DNA from: Terana coerulea
Taxonomy: Eukaryota; Basidiomycota; Agaricomycetes; Polyporales; Phanerochaetaceae
Length of the DNA: 13,245 nucleotides
Reading direction: 5' to 3'
Assembly (NCBI GenBank): GCA_024811115.1
Contig: JAKOGH010000286.1
Coordinates: forward strand, 1-13,245
Shown: positions 1 to 12,576 of the stretch, piece by piece
Position numbering within the stretch: position 1 is the first letter of the stretch
Layout: every line of letters begins with the position of its first letter
Notes under the pieces: generated by a model
Database searches by the model: none
What the model saw: the letters and a program-made list of their open reading frames with translations, nothing else
What the model was told of the DNA's origin: nothing
Position numbers and translations under genes: made by a program

Positions 1-140
1 CGCGGTACCGCACACTCCCGCTACTCACCCTACCCGCCGCTTGACGCCGCCCTCTCTGCTTTCGCTTTCTCCTTCGCAGGATCGACGCCTTCTCTAATAG
101 AACCCCTATCCTTCACGTATTCGTGTACGAACGCGCTGAC
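1..140 (+). other. 5' flank or upstream exon of the malic enzyme gene
   Basis: No product can be assigned. A branch-point-like CTTGAC near 41-46, a pyrimidine-rich run and a GCAG ending at 79 look like an intron 3' end, so an upstream exon or a 5'UTR exon may lie outside the window. From 81 the frame that contains the ATG at 141 is open (starts IDAFSNRTPILHVFVYE), so the coding sequence could begin before 141. I do not recognise this peptide in malic enzymes; it may be leader or UTR. Confidence 0.3.
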
Positions 141-2273
<2,133 letters not shown>

Positions 2274-2694
2274 ACGGGGGTAGTGCGCAAGATATGGTGG
2301 TCGTTCTCTCGGTTGGGATTGGTTGGAATAAGGTATGACGGGAATTAGAGATGACATGGTAGATGGAACTGTAGATGCTGTAATATGCTCTCGAGACGCA
2401 GTAATGCGTCGTAATCTTGATCTTGGGCAATAGTGCTGAGCATACCATCCAGGGTAACGTGGTACCAAGTCTCCTTCACGCATAGCGCGATCTCGGCGTC
2501 CAGCGCCGCCGACGTACACCTGCTCGCAAAGGCACGTTTTCACCCAAGACGACCTACGGACGCCCGCTGAACGAAATGTCATGGCACACCCAAACCACAA
2601 ACACGCCATAAAGATACATGAAATAAATATATGGTATATATATGCAGCGGCTGGGACGCGTGCTGCAGCTGTGTATGCAGGAATCGCAGCTGCC
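2274..2694. other. Convergent intergenic region between the malic enzyme and the membrane protein gene
   Basis: No gene seen. It carries the 3' ends of two tail-to-tail genes. An AATAAG near 2325-2332 lies about 55 nt after the malic enzyme stop and could be a polyadenylation signal. The AT-rich stretch at about 2608-2642 lies just past the stop of the minus-strand gene and is a likely 3'UTR or poly(A) region for it. Confidence 0.5.
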
Positions 2695-4394
2695 TCATAA
2701 AGATGATGGCGGTGGGGAGAGCTGCGTGACGGGCGATGTCGGGGGCGGCGGCAGCGCGCGTTGCGCCTCGGGCAGCGCGCTGAACGGGAGGCGCACGCTG
2801 CCCCGTGCGGCGTCGCGAGGCTGAGCGCGGGCAGCAGCCACGACGACGCGGTGCTGCCGCGGGCGGGCGACTCCCCCCGCTGTGCCCCAGGCGCGTCGCG
2901 CGCATTTGCGGCGGAGGACATGGAGCTTGTGGACGGGGAAGACGGCGCAAAAGGGGCGGACAGCGGGAGGGGCTGACCAGTGGGCGGAGGGCCGGGCGTC
3001 TGCGGAAGAGTTTTGCTGTCCTTGCTAATGCGGTCAATGTCGTTCTCGCCACCGCCGACACCGCCGCCGTTGCTGCTACCACCGACGCCAACGTCGCGCA
3101 CGGATGCGGCGTCGCCCGGCGCCTTCTCGATGGCGGACATCTTCTCGTACGGGTCGACGGTGCTCGGGTTCGAGGGGTTGTTGCGCATGATCGAGTCGGA
3201 TGTGGTCCAGAACGTCTCTGCGCGGCCGCGTCGGCAGTGTGAACAATCACGAAGTGCATGGACGACTCACGGCGTTGCAGCCAACTCGCGATCGGGCTCG
3301 TCCGCGTCCGTTCCGCCTGTGCCCTGCGCCGCCGGCGCCGCAGTAGCACCAGCCCGAGCACCAGCAGCGTCAACAGCGCGACGACGCCGCCGATCGCGCC
3401 GCCAACGATCGCCGCGACGGGCCGGCGCCCGCTCGCCGCCGCGGAGGGCGCAAGGGCCGCGCTGATCGCGTTCGTCGCCTTGGTGCAGATGAGCAGCGTG
3501 TCGAGCGTGTACGGGCTGCCGTCGCTCGTGATGTTGATCGTGAGCGTGTGGCTGGCGAGGGGAGCGCGGGCGACTCGAAGAACTGCTGGTTCGGAATGTC
3601 GCGCGTGCTGAACGGGAGCGGGAGCGTCACCGCCGGTGCGGTGTCGATCGCGTACGACGCGACGGCCGGCGGCACGGTGGAGTTGCTCTCGTGCACAATC
3701 CCGATGACCGTTATGCTTGTCCCTGCGTCGCCAGAGCTGTCAGCGCACCGTCGCGCGGGGGAAGAGACGCGTACCGTTGAAGGAGATTGCGACCTGCGAG
3801 CCGGCGGTCGTGGTCGTGTGCGTCGTGAACATGATCCCGCTGGGGTCTTTGGACTGCAGGATCCACGTGCCGGTGTACTGCAGCCGCCCGTCGTTCTCGT
3901 TTACCACTTCGCAAGGCAGAGACGACGAGTTGAAGTTACCGAACCCGCCACCAAACTTGTCATTACCGTTGCCGCTCTTGTCTCCGCCGCTGTCGTCGTC
4001 ACCGTCGTCACCGTCGTCGCTGCCAGAGTCATCGCCGGCATCTCCGCTAAAAAAGGGTTGTTATTCCCGCTTCCGTTCCCGCTTCCGCTTCCACTCCCAT
4101 TGTCGTGGTTATTAGGATTATTGTTATTGTTGTCATTATTATTTCCTGGTGAAGTAGACACTGAGCTTAGCTTTTGTGGAGTATAGTGCGCGATGTTACC
4201 GTCTTTGCTAGTGTTTGTGCTTTGGCTTTTGGGGCCGCTGGATGTAACGGTTGCACCGCTGCTCTTACTGCCCTGCTCCGCATCGAAGTTGTGGCCCTGT
4301 GTATGATGCTTAAATCCTGATTTCCTCGTGCTCGATGCAGCGGTGGATCGTGACGATTGGAATGTGACGGTTGTCGATGTATGTCCGCTGTTCC
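2695..4394 (-). CDS. Type I single-pass membrane protein with Ser/Thr- and Asn/Asp/Gly-rich ectodomain; 5' exon unresolved
   Basis: Exons on the minus strand are 4394-3775, 3722-3271 and 3217-2695, separated by introns of 52 nt (3723-3774) and 53 nt (3218-3270) with good GTACGC and GTGAGT donors. The N-terminal part is a Ser/Thr-rich, probably O-glycosylated stalk, then an Asn/Asp/Gly/Ser low-complexity run, then a beta-rich region (LQYTGTWIL, GSQVAISFNGT, SITVIGIVHESNST, HTLTINITSDG) resembling the ectodomain common in basidiomycete membrane proteins. The membrane helix is about VAAIVGGAIGGVVALLTLLV, followed by a stop-transfer LLRRRRRR. The cytosolic tail has FWTTSDSIMRNNP, then a Pro-rich end. 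With three single-base frame losses bridged (4049-4054, 3559-3562, 2801-2804) each exon length agrees with its splice phases and gives at least 532 residues. The first exon and any signal peptide lie upstream of 4395 and are unclear. Function unknown; surface sensor or wall-associated protein is a guess. Confidence 0.72.
3993..4141. repeat. Low-complexity coding microsatellites (Asp/Gly, Gly/Ser, Asn repeats)
   Basis: Within the membrane protein gene, near-perfect GTCGTCACC units at about 3993-4020 encode Asp-Asp-Gly on the minus strand. GCTTCC/GTTCCC units at about 4067-4092 encode Gly-Ser and Gly-Asn. An ATT/GTT-rich run at about 4111-4141 encodes Asn-rich sequence. The tract is flexible linker sequence between the Ser/Thr stalk and the beta-rich region and is likely to vary in length between strains. 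Confidence 0.75.
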
Positions 4395-4700
4395 CTGAGT
4401 AATATTAATGAGTATGAATGCTATATCAGAATTAACCATATTAAATGCTTACCTCGACGTAGTACAGTTCTACTCGGGAGATATGTCTGTAAATAAGCCA
4501 TCCTGGGCCAACTCGGAGAGCGAGGATGCAGACAATTCGAAACCCGCCTGGAAGGAACATTGCATGAGCGTCTCAAACTGAAGCACAGAGCACTCACGTC
4601 GAGCGGTCGAAGGCGTTCAACGCGCTTGAAGATAGGGAAAGCGAGAGGAGTGCGGTCTCCACGTCTCACTGCACGGTGTATCCTTATAACAACGTCTTTT
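4395..4700 (-). promoter_or_regulatory. 5' region of the minus-strand membrane protein gene: intron, leader and TATA-like box
   Basis: A good intron is visible on the minus strand at 4395-4452 (58 nt, donor GTAAGC, acceptor ATTACTCAG). A second candidate has donor GTGAGT near 4598 and acceptor TTCCTTCCAG near 4547. A TATA-like TTATAAGG lies at 4682-4689. Several ATGs are possible (about 4560, 4565 and 4505), but none gives both a convincing signal peptide and the phase needed at 4394. The exon before 4453 therefore either contains another frame error or is mainly untranslated. Confidence 0.4.
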
Positions 4701-6118
4701 CTAATTCACCGCAGAGACGGCACACACGACCCGGGTGAGTTGGCAGCTCGCACGCCCGCGCCATCCAAACCATCGGATATTCTTGTGCGTTCTCGTCTGC
4801 GACTGTGGCCACGGACGCTGCACGGGACTGCGACCGAGCGAATGGGGGTTCCAGGCTCTATGACAACGCGGCACCAACAGCAGAGCGTATATCCCGTCGC
4901 CACGCGCGATGGCAGGATGCGGAAGCTTTAGCTGCTATGCACGTCATGCCCGCCTTCCACGTTGGAAGTGTGGCGCAGGAACGGGTCCGTCGACCGCCTG
5001 CGACGAGGGAGGGATTCCGAGCGAGTGGATATAGAAAAGCGGCCTCGGTCACCTCTTAAATTCCGCCTGCCGGGGCTTGGCAAAGTCAGTCGCTGACAGA
5101 CGTATACATTCTGCATGGACCATACTTCACCGTTTTCTGCATGTGAGCTCTTTCGACTCTTCTGCCGTTGCTACGGACAACGGACGAAGGCGTGGTGGCG
5201 CCCGGCGAGTCACCGCTTTGTACGATAGCCATCTTTAGCATTTCTTCGCCCACTCGGAGGTCAACAAAGATATGTTATCTCGCTGGATGAGCTATAGCGT
5301 CCGGTGAAGTAGTAGCGGCGGTGAAGAAAGGCACGTATCCTCAAGCCGCTGAAAGCTTGAGGCTCTTGACGTCTTCGACTCTCTTCGACCGTGCCACGAG
5401 TTCTCATGCCGAGCTTGCATCTTGATCAACCAGAAAGATCAGAGATAATCCGTGGATATCAGATTCGCAGTCGAACGACCCATACAGCGGTGGGAAATAG
5501 AGACCGAGTGGGCCTGGACAAGTTGGTGGGCGTTCGAGGACAAGAAGATCACGAGGCGCTTATCCCTTGCTTAGGACCACCTTGCACTGATAACTTACTA
5601 CTGGCAGACTCAAAGCTTGGCACCGCATGTTACAGCTGCAACGCAACTCGCTCAGGAATTGTGCATGTGTATTTCCGAGTAACAGTGACTGCAACATATA
5701 CTTGTATTTTTCTTTTCAGCCGCCGGGCGCTTGGCGCTGCCGAAGCGTACTGGGCTAGAAAAGGAAAAAGGCGGGAGGCTTTGCACAACAATGCCAAACA
5801 ACGGACGCCAGCTGCCCAAACGCCGCCTGGACATTAAAAATTTTACAACAACTTGTTGGCGGGCGCAAACGTGACGGGTGGTGGCTCACGTTCAACGTTC
5901 AACGTTCAGGCCTCAGCAACCATCTAACATTGTACAAGCACGCTACAGTTGATGCCGGCTCTCTCTTGCTGACACAGCGGTACGTACGGAATCCGGATTG
6001 TTATTCAAGGAGAAATATGTTGATGTATTGAAAGCGCTGCGCAAATTGCCAACCAGCTGCGTCGGGCATTGAAAGCCACCGACACAAAATTGATCATCCC
6101 CAGAGTCGAGAGGGTAAA
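4701..6118. other. Gene-poor stretch
   Basis: Nothing recognisable. The longest open frame is at 5391-5837 (plus, 148 codons); it has no motif, no hydrophobic segment and ordinary composition for chance, so I do not call it. The only structures seen are a short tandem repeat at 5888-5908 and small palindromes at 5834-5858. It probably contains the promoter region of the minus-strand membrane protein gene on its left side. Confidence 0.5.
5888..5908. repeat. Three perfect tandem copies of ACGTTCA
   Basis: A 7-nt unit is repeated three times without change at 5888-5894, 5895-5901 and 5902-5908. It lies 210 nt upstream of the F-box remnant. It is too short to assign a role; it could be simple slippage or a cluster of binding sites. 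Confidence 0.85.
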
Positions 6119-6922
6119 ATGCACCCATGCCTTCGCATACCTGAGATCTCGCAGCAAATTGCAGATCAAATGGAACAGGACTGCGAGGAATATGTGAAGG
6201 CCGACCTCCTTCTTATGGGACTGTCATGTAAAACGTTGTACGAGCCAGCTATGAATGCTCTCTGGAGAGACCTCAAGCATGACGGAGTTCTCCCGCTTCT
6301 ATGTTTGTTCCCGGAAAACACCTGGAAATATGCTGACAAAAACTCGGTCGAAGTCGTACGTGTCCCGCTTTGCTTGCATGTGTACATAGTGAAGTTTACC
6401 TTAAGGCTATCTCCTTTGATCAGGTGGCTACTAGAAATGCAGCGCCAGATGAGTGACGAGCATTCCGCCACCATGCACCTCGTATCCGTATCTTGACCGC
6501 GAGTCAGGGATACAGCGCAGAAGATTGGGAAGTACCGAAGGTTGTCTTCACGCTCGAATATCTGATGGTGCATTATCCTTCTCGCAACCCTTCGCCAAAT
6601 CTACGGATACTGCACTCCCCTGGCCTTCCTATTTCTCATCTTCTCGGCCTATTCATACAATGTCATCTGAAGAGCTTCAAGGCGGAAGTTCCTCCCCGTG
6701 AGCAAGGCGCTTTGGCCTTTGTAAAGCACTTGGCAGAGATGCGTCAAGCTTCCCCCCATCTTGAGGAGCTGTGCTTGTCTTTATCCGCTCTAGACCAAGA
6801 GGGCCACATTGCTGACCTTACCGCCGCCGCCTGCGAAACTATCAGCTCACTATTCCATCTCGTCCACTATTCCCCTTGAAGACACTGGCATGTCTAACAG
6901 GACTGTAGTGGAGATGATGAAG
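6119..6922 (+). pseudogene. Truncated F-box-like protein gene with a nonsense codon and a frameshift
   Basis: Exon 1 (6119-6355) encodes an N-terminal F-box-like motif of the Agaricomycete type: MHPCLRIPEISQQIADQ, then LLLMGLSCKTLYEPAMNALW. A phase-0 intron follows at 6356-6423 (68 nt, donor GTACGT, acceptor GATCAG). Exon 2 starts VATRNAAPDE and meets TGA at 6454-6456 where the family has Trp. The same frame then continues RAFRHHAPRIRILTA and a leucine-rich part (SPNLRILHSP, SPHLEELCLSLS). It shifts frame near 6860-6864 and continues as TIPLEDTGMSNRTVVEMMK up to 6922. After that no family resemblance remains, although such proteins usually run about 450-600 residues. F-box proteins act as substrate adaptors of SCF ubiquitin ligases; this copy is probably dead. 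No spliced route around the TGA in the right phase was found. Confidence 0.68.
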
Positions 6923-7489
6923 GTGGTACAGAAATGGGAGAACTTCCCTCGTCCCCGCGGTAAGGATCAACTGCACTGGAGCCGTTGCTGCTGCATGCAA
7001 ATAGAGCTGTCCACGCGGTACATACTTGCATGCGGTTATTTCGCTATAGTAGTCCGGGAGCAGTGGTCGGTGTACATGACATGTCAAGCTACATGGTCAA
7101 GACACCAGTATGACTTGGCGCCCTACGCCGCTGGGCTTGCACTCTCCATTCGACAGACCGATATTGCCCATATCGTTGGTAGATAAGTACTGCAGTGAAT
7201 ACATATCGGTACCTGTGAATTCCTCAATATATTAGGCCGGCCCTGACCTGGCCTCGAGTCGGCAAAGGACTCGCCCGATTGTGGAACTCAATACCCTCTC
7301 CTCACAACATCTTCATTGCTACATCATATCTAGCAGACATGAGATTACAGAATACAGCTTGACCATACAAGCCCATATATATTTACAAGATATCCTTTTT
7401 AAAGCCAGTGCAACCAAAAGCAAAGCGACTTAGAGTGGCTTTTACACAGACAGTCTGCGACACTGGGCTGTCATTGGCCATCAGGGCCC
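6923..7489. other. Intergenic, no gene recognised
   Basis: Beyond the truncated F-box remnant I see no coding signal. The right part, about 7360-7489, lies downstream of the minus-strand DUF7029/DUF7223 gene and includes an AT-rich segment at 7374-7392 that may serve its transcript end. No repeats or RNA genes seen. Confidence 0.5.
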
Positions 7490-9839
7490 CTACTGTAATG
7501 CCTCAATAATGCTGAAGACGGTAGCAGCAAGAACTGCCAGATAGAAAGAGTCGAGAGCACGAGTCGTCAGTCCGAAAGCGCCGTTGCCCTTTACTACCTT
7601 GTTCACTGCATCTGAAATATTGGAGGGGACGGTCGTGGCTTGGACCATCTGACCATAGTTGACGTTTGTGGGAAGGTGTCCGTTTGCGGAGTAGTACGAC
7701 TCAATTTTATTCATGTCCCAGCTCGGAATAGCCGACTGCGCCGAGAGCAGGGTGCCCGTCGGCGCTGGCAGCCCCGCAAGGGCCTCCTGCGCACGAACAG
7801 CGCCCGGCTCGGCGACACTGACGGTGGAATTGATGGCGAGGCCATCCGCGGAAAGTACAAAGCACGACGTCGTGTTGATACCCAGCGCGGGCTCAAACGG
7901 CAGGTCGTGGTTGTAGAGCGAGAGGTCCCAGTCGTCTGGGATGCCGTGTCCGACGAACTTGCCCTTCTCGAGGATCAGCTGCGCCTCCAGGCCCAGGTTC
8001 AGCCCAGCACCGACGATGAAGGCGGTGCTGAAGGATTCGAAGTCATCAGTGCCGATGGGTTTGCAGTCCCGGTTGACGGATTCCTGGATGGAGGCGCTGG
8101 TGCTCGCCTTAGGTACGTTCTGGATCAGTCGGAGCCCAGCGCCCACGTCGACTGAAGCAGATCGTTCAGTTTACTACGTGATGAGGTCGAAGTGATATGA
8201 ACGCACGAATGGTAAAGTTAATCTCGGCGTACGGTGCAAAGGCAATGCTCGTGGAGATGTTGAACTGTCCATCATTAACCGTGAACGGAATTTGGTCTAC
8301 ACCCATCCCATCCCTAAAAACGGTCCATCAGTACCATTTCTACGGTGCAGGACCCAACTTACCATCCAGTAGCCGTCGCCTGAGGATCCCAATCCCCGGT
8401 AGAGTTCACCAGACTGACAGAAGCAAATGCTCCGCTTGGTATCTGGAAGGATCACTGTGAGAAGCTGATGCTGATATCTGAGACAAACAACCAGCTCACA
8501 TGGGCTTTGGCACCGAAGGTAAAGTTGATGCTCGACGTGATGTCCAGCTCGAAGGCAATTTCGACACCGACGGCAGGGCCGAGGTCAACGAGAGAGGGAT
8601 CTGGGATTGGAAACTGAGAATCGGCCAACGCACATGGGTATATGCGCTCACGTCTAGAGCCGGGCCGACTGGAATCCAGAGTACCCTGCAACATACACGG
8701 TATCAGCCAACTAGTTTACCACAAAGCCAAAATCGCCTACTTGTAGTTTGCGCCAGCTTGGAGCTCTTTCCCGATGAACACCTCCAAGGCCGCGTCTTGC
8801 TCAAAAGCCTCTATGGTGAAGTTCATGGCCACGCTGTCGAATGTGAAGCACGACTCTGACGAGTCGGCGATACAACTCGCGTCTCCAATGTTGACCTCGA
8901 AGTCGACCCCGATAGTGACGTTCATGTTCAGCTTGCAGTCGATGCATGTGAGTTGGACTTGCGAGCCTGTCAACTGACTATTAACGCCCTAAGTGACTTG
9001 TCATGCAAGATTAGGGTCAGGACTCACCCCAAGACGTCCTCAGTAACAGTGTCATCCAACGTTGAGTTCGGAGGGAAAAGAGGCAAGCGAGCCGGAATAT
9101 CAGGACTGTAACTGAAGTCATAGACGCTGTTCATGCCATGGTCATCTCGGCGAGCCAGACCTAGGACCTCATGGCTGGACCAAGACCGAGCTCCGTTGTG
9201 ATCGTACTTAACGGCGAAAGACTTTACGGTGTCTCGCATGGAGATCGGCTCGACAATGAAGACCAACCGTAGTCGAGATGCGTCGTCCACCACACTGGAG
9301 ACTCTGTACGTCCAAATTCTGTCAGCGTGTCGGCAGCCGCAACCTTATAAAACTCACGACCAAGCACCGCGCTCGTCTTCAGAGTTGCAGCCAGAATGAG
9401 CGGTGATAACGGAGAAGCCTTGAGTACTCTTCCATTGCGCGACAGCCTCTTCGAAGGCGTCGAGGTCCGCGAAGTCCAGTACGATGCTCGTTCCAAACAC
9501 CGAATGCGACTCGAAGCATTTCAGGGCGTGAAGCAAGTGGTCGAGATCCTCGAGCAGCAGTATCGGTCGGTCTTCGTGGGCGGATAAGGTGACAACGGCA
9601 GACGGTGGGTGATACGGTGCTAGGGTGAAGAGGTTAGTGAAAGCCAGTGGCTGGTGGTAGTCTCGCGCACCTAAGCCATAGCTCAAGACCACGGCGTCCT
9701 TCAGCGCAATGTCTCGCTTGTACAACGATCGTTGCTCTACAGATACCGCTCGCTTGCTTGGGAGTAGTCGTGGTTGAAACGCAGCAGCCACTGCGGCCAA
9801 CAGGCTCAAAGATGCTGCCAGACGTCCCAGGACGAGCAT
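7490..9839 (-). CDS. Secreted GPI-anchored DUF7029/DUF7223 protein
   Basis: Eight exons on the minus strand: 9839-9358, 9303-9028, 8977-8741, 8685-8652, 8613-8500, 8442-8363, 8313-8207 and 8151-7490. Introns are 54, 50, 55, 38, 57, 49 and 55 nt, and all phases agree, giving 663 residues and a TAG stop. Residues 1-20 are a clean signal peptide (MLVLGRLAASLSLLAAVAAA). Up to about residue 250 the protein resembles DUF7029 (VVLSYGLG, VLDFADLDAFEEAVAQW, FSVITAHSGCNSEDERG). From about 260 it resembles DUF7223, opening with LTCIDC (Cys264, Cys267) and rich in alternating beta-strand patterns. The end, GNGAFGLTTRALDS then FYLAVLAATVFSIIEALQ, fits a GPI-attachment signal with a small-residue site around 632-635. 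These families are extracellular fungal proteins of unknown function; wall or surface location is expected. No frame damage is seen anywhere in the gene. The family assignment rests on remembered motifs. Confidence 0.85.
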
Positions 9840-9909
9840 AGCGTATGATCCGACGTGTATGTCGCGAAGATGACTAGGGAATAGTTGTCAGCACATAGGA
9901 TGCATATTA

Positions 9910-9917
9910 TATTTATA
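9910..9917 (-). promoter_or_regulatory. TATA box of the DUF7029/DUF7223 gene
   Basis: The minus strand reads TATAAATA, a perfect TATA box, about 70 nt upstream of the ATG at 9839. The spacing fits a short 5' leader. It supports both the start codon choice and an active promoter. Confidence 0.6.
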
Positions 9918-10759
9918 CTGAGCGACGTACTGCCATTTCTTTTGCTTTACCCATGGCTTAGCCGAGGACCGTATAAGCTTTGATTTGCTGCCACGATGCA
10001 TGAGCCAGCTGTGTCATGGCCTGGTATCGATGAGGATGGTTTCTGCGTTTCGATGATACCATCACCAAACAGTGGGTCTACCGCGCCCATAAACTAGCAA
10101 AGACACATGGGCGTTGACCCTGCGGTACAATTCAAGGAGCAAATCTGATCATAAGCACATCACTCTGGGACAGCTTCACAGACGTTCACAATCTAAAGCA
10201 GATCATCTTGTTGGAGAAGGTGGGGTCCATCTGTCCGAGGCTAGCTTCGCTGAATTGCCCCTAAGAAAAGCTACACGCCGTCAGCTCGGTAACTGGATAT
10301 CATCGAAGGAGAATCCGTACCCCAGTACCGTGGTTCAGCCTTGCCTGGCGACCACTGCACGGAAGCTTGATGGATTCAACTTCTTGTGGATTCTGGATTG
10401 CTTGCCATGAGCGCTGACAAACGGCACTGGTCGACGTGGCTGCGTTCACGCACACGAAGCCCTGGATGTGTACTGTCAGCTGCACCGCCTCAACATGTTT
10501 CCCATCACTACGAGACGTAGGACGCGCTTCATCACATGAATATAAACAATGTTCAGCTTGGGCCAGGCCAGCGAAGGGCGGACTTGCGCTATTCATGACT
10601 CGATAAGTTAGGGTACGAGCTTGGGATCACATTGGGTGTGTACGTACCTCTGTCAATATGGATAGCCGGAAGTGAGGCGTGGTTAGTATATGTAACGCGA
10701 ATGTCTAAGTTCTGTTAATTTCGGTATAGCGAAAAGTACTGCATATGTCGTTCAGTATT

Positions 10760-11101
10760 GCCTGTGATATAAAACAGGCGTACTTACAGAAGACTGTTAA
10801 CAACTACGCTCGGCGACCCTCTGAGTCGGCGATTTCCAGTGTCGCTGTTTGGGCCCCATGCGTTTGGCGACCGCTGCGCGGGCCAGAAATATGAATGTAA
10901 GACGCTTTTCGTTGAATATAAATATGCGACAGCTTACAATCTTGGCACTTAGAAGCAAGGATACGACATCGTTTCTTTTGGTGCGTGTTCTGCGACGTGA
11001 GCTGAGCTCGGGCTATGATTATAGCATTTGCTTTCGTCGTCCGCGAGCTACAGGCAGTGATGTCAGCTTCATCACATACGCTGTGATGTAAAATAGCGTA
11101 C
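10760..11101. repeat. Pair of related short hairpin sequences
   Basis: At 10760-10779 GCCTGT and ACAGGC form a 6-bp stem. At 11071-11087 ATCACA and TGTGAT form another around a 5-nt loop. The segments 10763-10783 and 11082-11101 share a TGTGATRTAAAA core followed by GCGTAC, with only small differences. An 11-nt CTTCATCACAT also occurs twice, near 10530 and 11067. The copies may be remnants of one small repeat; chance is possible. Confidence 0.35.
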
Positions 11102-12461
11102 AGAAAAAACCCATTCCAACCGATGCCTAGCGCATATGACTTACTGCAGGCCCGGTATAAACGACATGACGACCTAAATGCCACGGTCAAGGCTATGATA
11201 TGTTTTTGCTTGAGCTTGCCTGCCGATGTTTTTGCTGTGTTTTTGCTGAGAGCATATTGCAAGATATATCGGGCATTGCAAGTGTCTGGAGGAAATCCTG
11301 GACAGGGTAGGCGGGGTATTTAGTGCAAGTTTGTAGTCATGGTCTTGGTGGTAGACCGTCGTGAACCGTGGCAGGGCTATAATGCGATCGCTGACATGGT
11401 GACAGCAACTTTGGGAACAGAAGAGGAGGCGGAGAAAGTAAAGGATGGTACTTGAAGGACTGCACCTTCGTAGTCATAATATGATAAGATGGTTGACGGA
11501 AGGCCAGCACCGAGGCTAGTAAAGGGCTCGAGCAGGGTTGGCAAAATAAGACAGGTGTGTGGGTGAGCCCTAAATCCGCGTAAAGATGCCTCGACAAGAG
11601 CCATTCATATGAGATGCCTAAGTCGTTCAGCTACGCCACAGCCTAGCCCAAAGGATGACCACATTCGCGTTGGCGGGCCGGACATATACGTGTTAAGAGA
11701 GAGATCGCGTGAAATGCCCTTTCGTAAGCACAGGGGAAGTCGCGGACGTGGTGAGGATCTGGATTGCTTGCTTCTTGCGATCCTGTGTCCCAAGCTCGAG
11801 TGTATTACCAGTCATAGTGCTTTAGCCGTCTTCTCCTCTGGACCAAATTTGGAAACATACTTGAAAATAACTCCAGCCTCCGATGGTCGTCGACGAAAGT
11901 CTTCCGCAAGGCTAGTACAGCTGTGCGTTGAAGCCAGCAGGTTAATGCATAAGCTGCTTAAAGTATTCATATTGCGGCGGCGGCAACATGTACAAGCTTG
12001 CGAGGCAAGAGGTCGGGAGGTGATGACAATAGAGGTTTTGGAAGAAGAGACAAGGCATGCACAAAGCGATACTGGACCTGTATATTATAGTTGGGTGGCT
12101 GACGAGTGGCTCACACTGACAGTGAGGCTGGAGGTAGGAGTCGTGCGGACTTCGAATATACGCCGCGACTTGCCGGCCCGACATGGATCAAAGCGTGCAA
12201 GCAGGTGTTTATCTGAGAGTGTCTCTTTCTCCTGACCCTCATCGACGCGGGTCCGACTCTCCGAGCCCAACTTCCACCCTGCGCCGACCGTTGCTTACTC
12301 CTCGCTCACACATCATGCATTCCACGCCCCAGCCTCGCACTCAAGTCTACTTATATCTGGGCTGCCTCCAGTCAGCTCCGTTCCAGTTCGGACCGTGGCT
12401 CTCCTCCTGGTCCCTTACCATACTATAACTGGCCTTTCAATATGTCCGACGGCCGCTGTAA

Positions 12462-12481
12462 GAGCGAATAGGAGCGAATAG
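12462..12481. repeat. Two perfect tandem copies of GAGCGAATAG
   Basis: A 10-nt unit is duplicated at 12462-12471 and 12472-12481, in the region upstream of the last gene. It is likely a recent slippage duplication. Confidence 0.8.
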
Positions 12482-12505
12482 TCTTAGGATTCGCCTGGAA
12501 TACCG

Positions 12506-12576
12506 GTATGATTCCTGGCTGGACATGGCCGCGGCCGATCCCTGTGCTTCTGCGTACTGATCCTCTTGCCTCGCAG
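12506..12576 (+). other. Possible 5'UTR intron of the last gene
   Basis: Donor GTATGA at 12506, branch-like TACTGAT near 12555-12561, a pyrimidine run and acceptor TCGCAG ending at 12576 would make a 71-nt intron in the leader of the gene starting at 12706. The pyrimidine-rich sequence at about 12220-12420 would then be promoter or first exon. Transcript data are needed to decide. Confidence 0.3.

Noticed and set aside
5391..5837. 148-codon plus-strand open frame
   Set aside because: No motif, membrane segment, splice pattern or family resemblance; length is within chance for this composition.
7640..8155. 171-codon plus-strand frame
   Set aside because: Antisense shadow of the last exon of the DUF7029/DUF7223 gene, whose own frame has a GPI tail and in-phase splice sites.
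11590..11645. tRNA-like A-box (TGGCGTAGCTG) on the minus strand
   Set aside because: No matching B-box (GGTTCRANNCC) follows at a suitable distance and no cloverleaf can be drawn.
11609..12235. 208-codon plus-strand open frame
   Set aside because: It begins with ATG, but the product is a featureless basic sequence, has no recognisable domain and sits in a region without other gene signals. Kept only as a remark.
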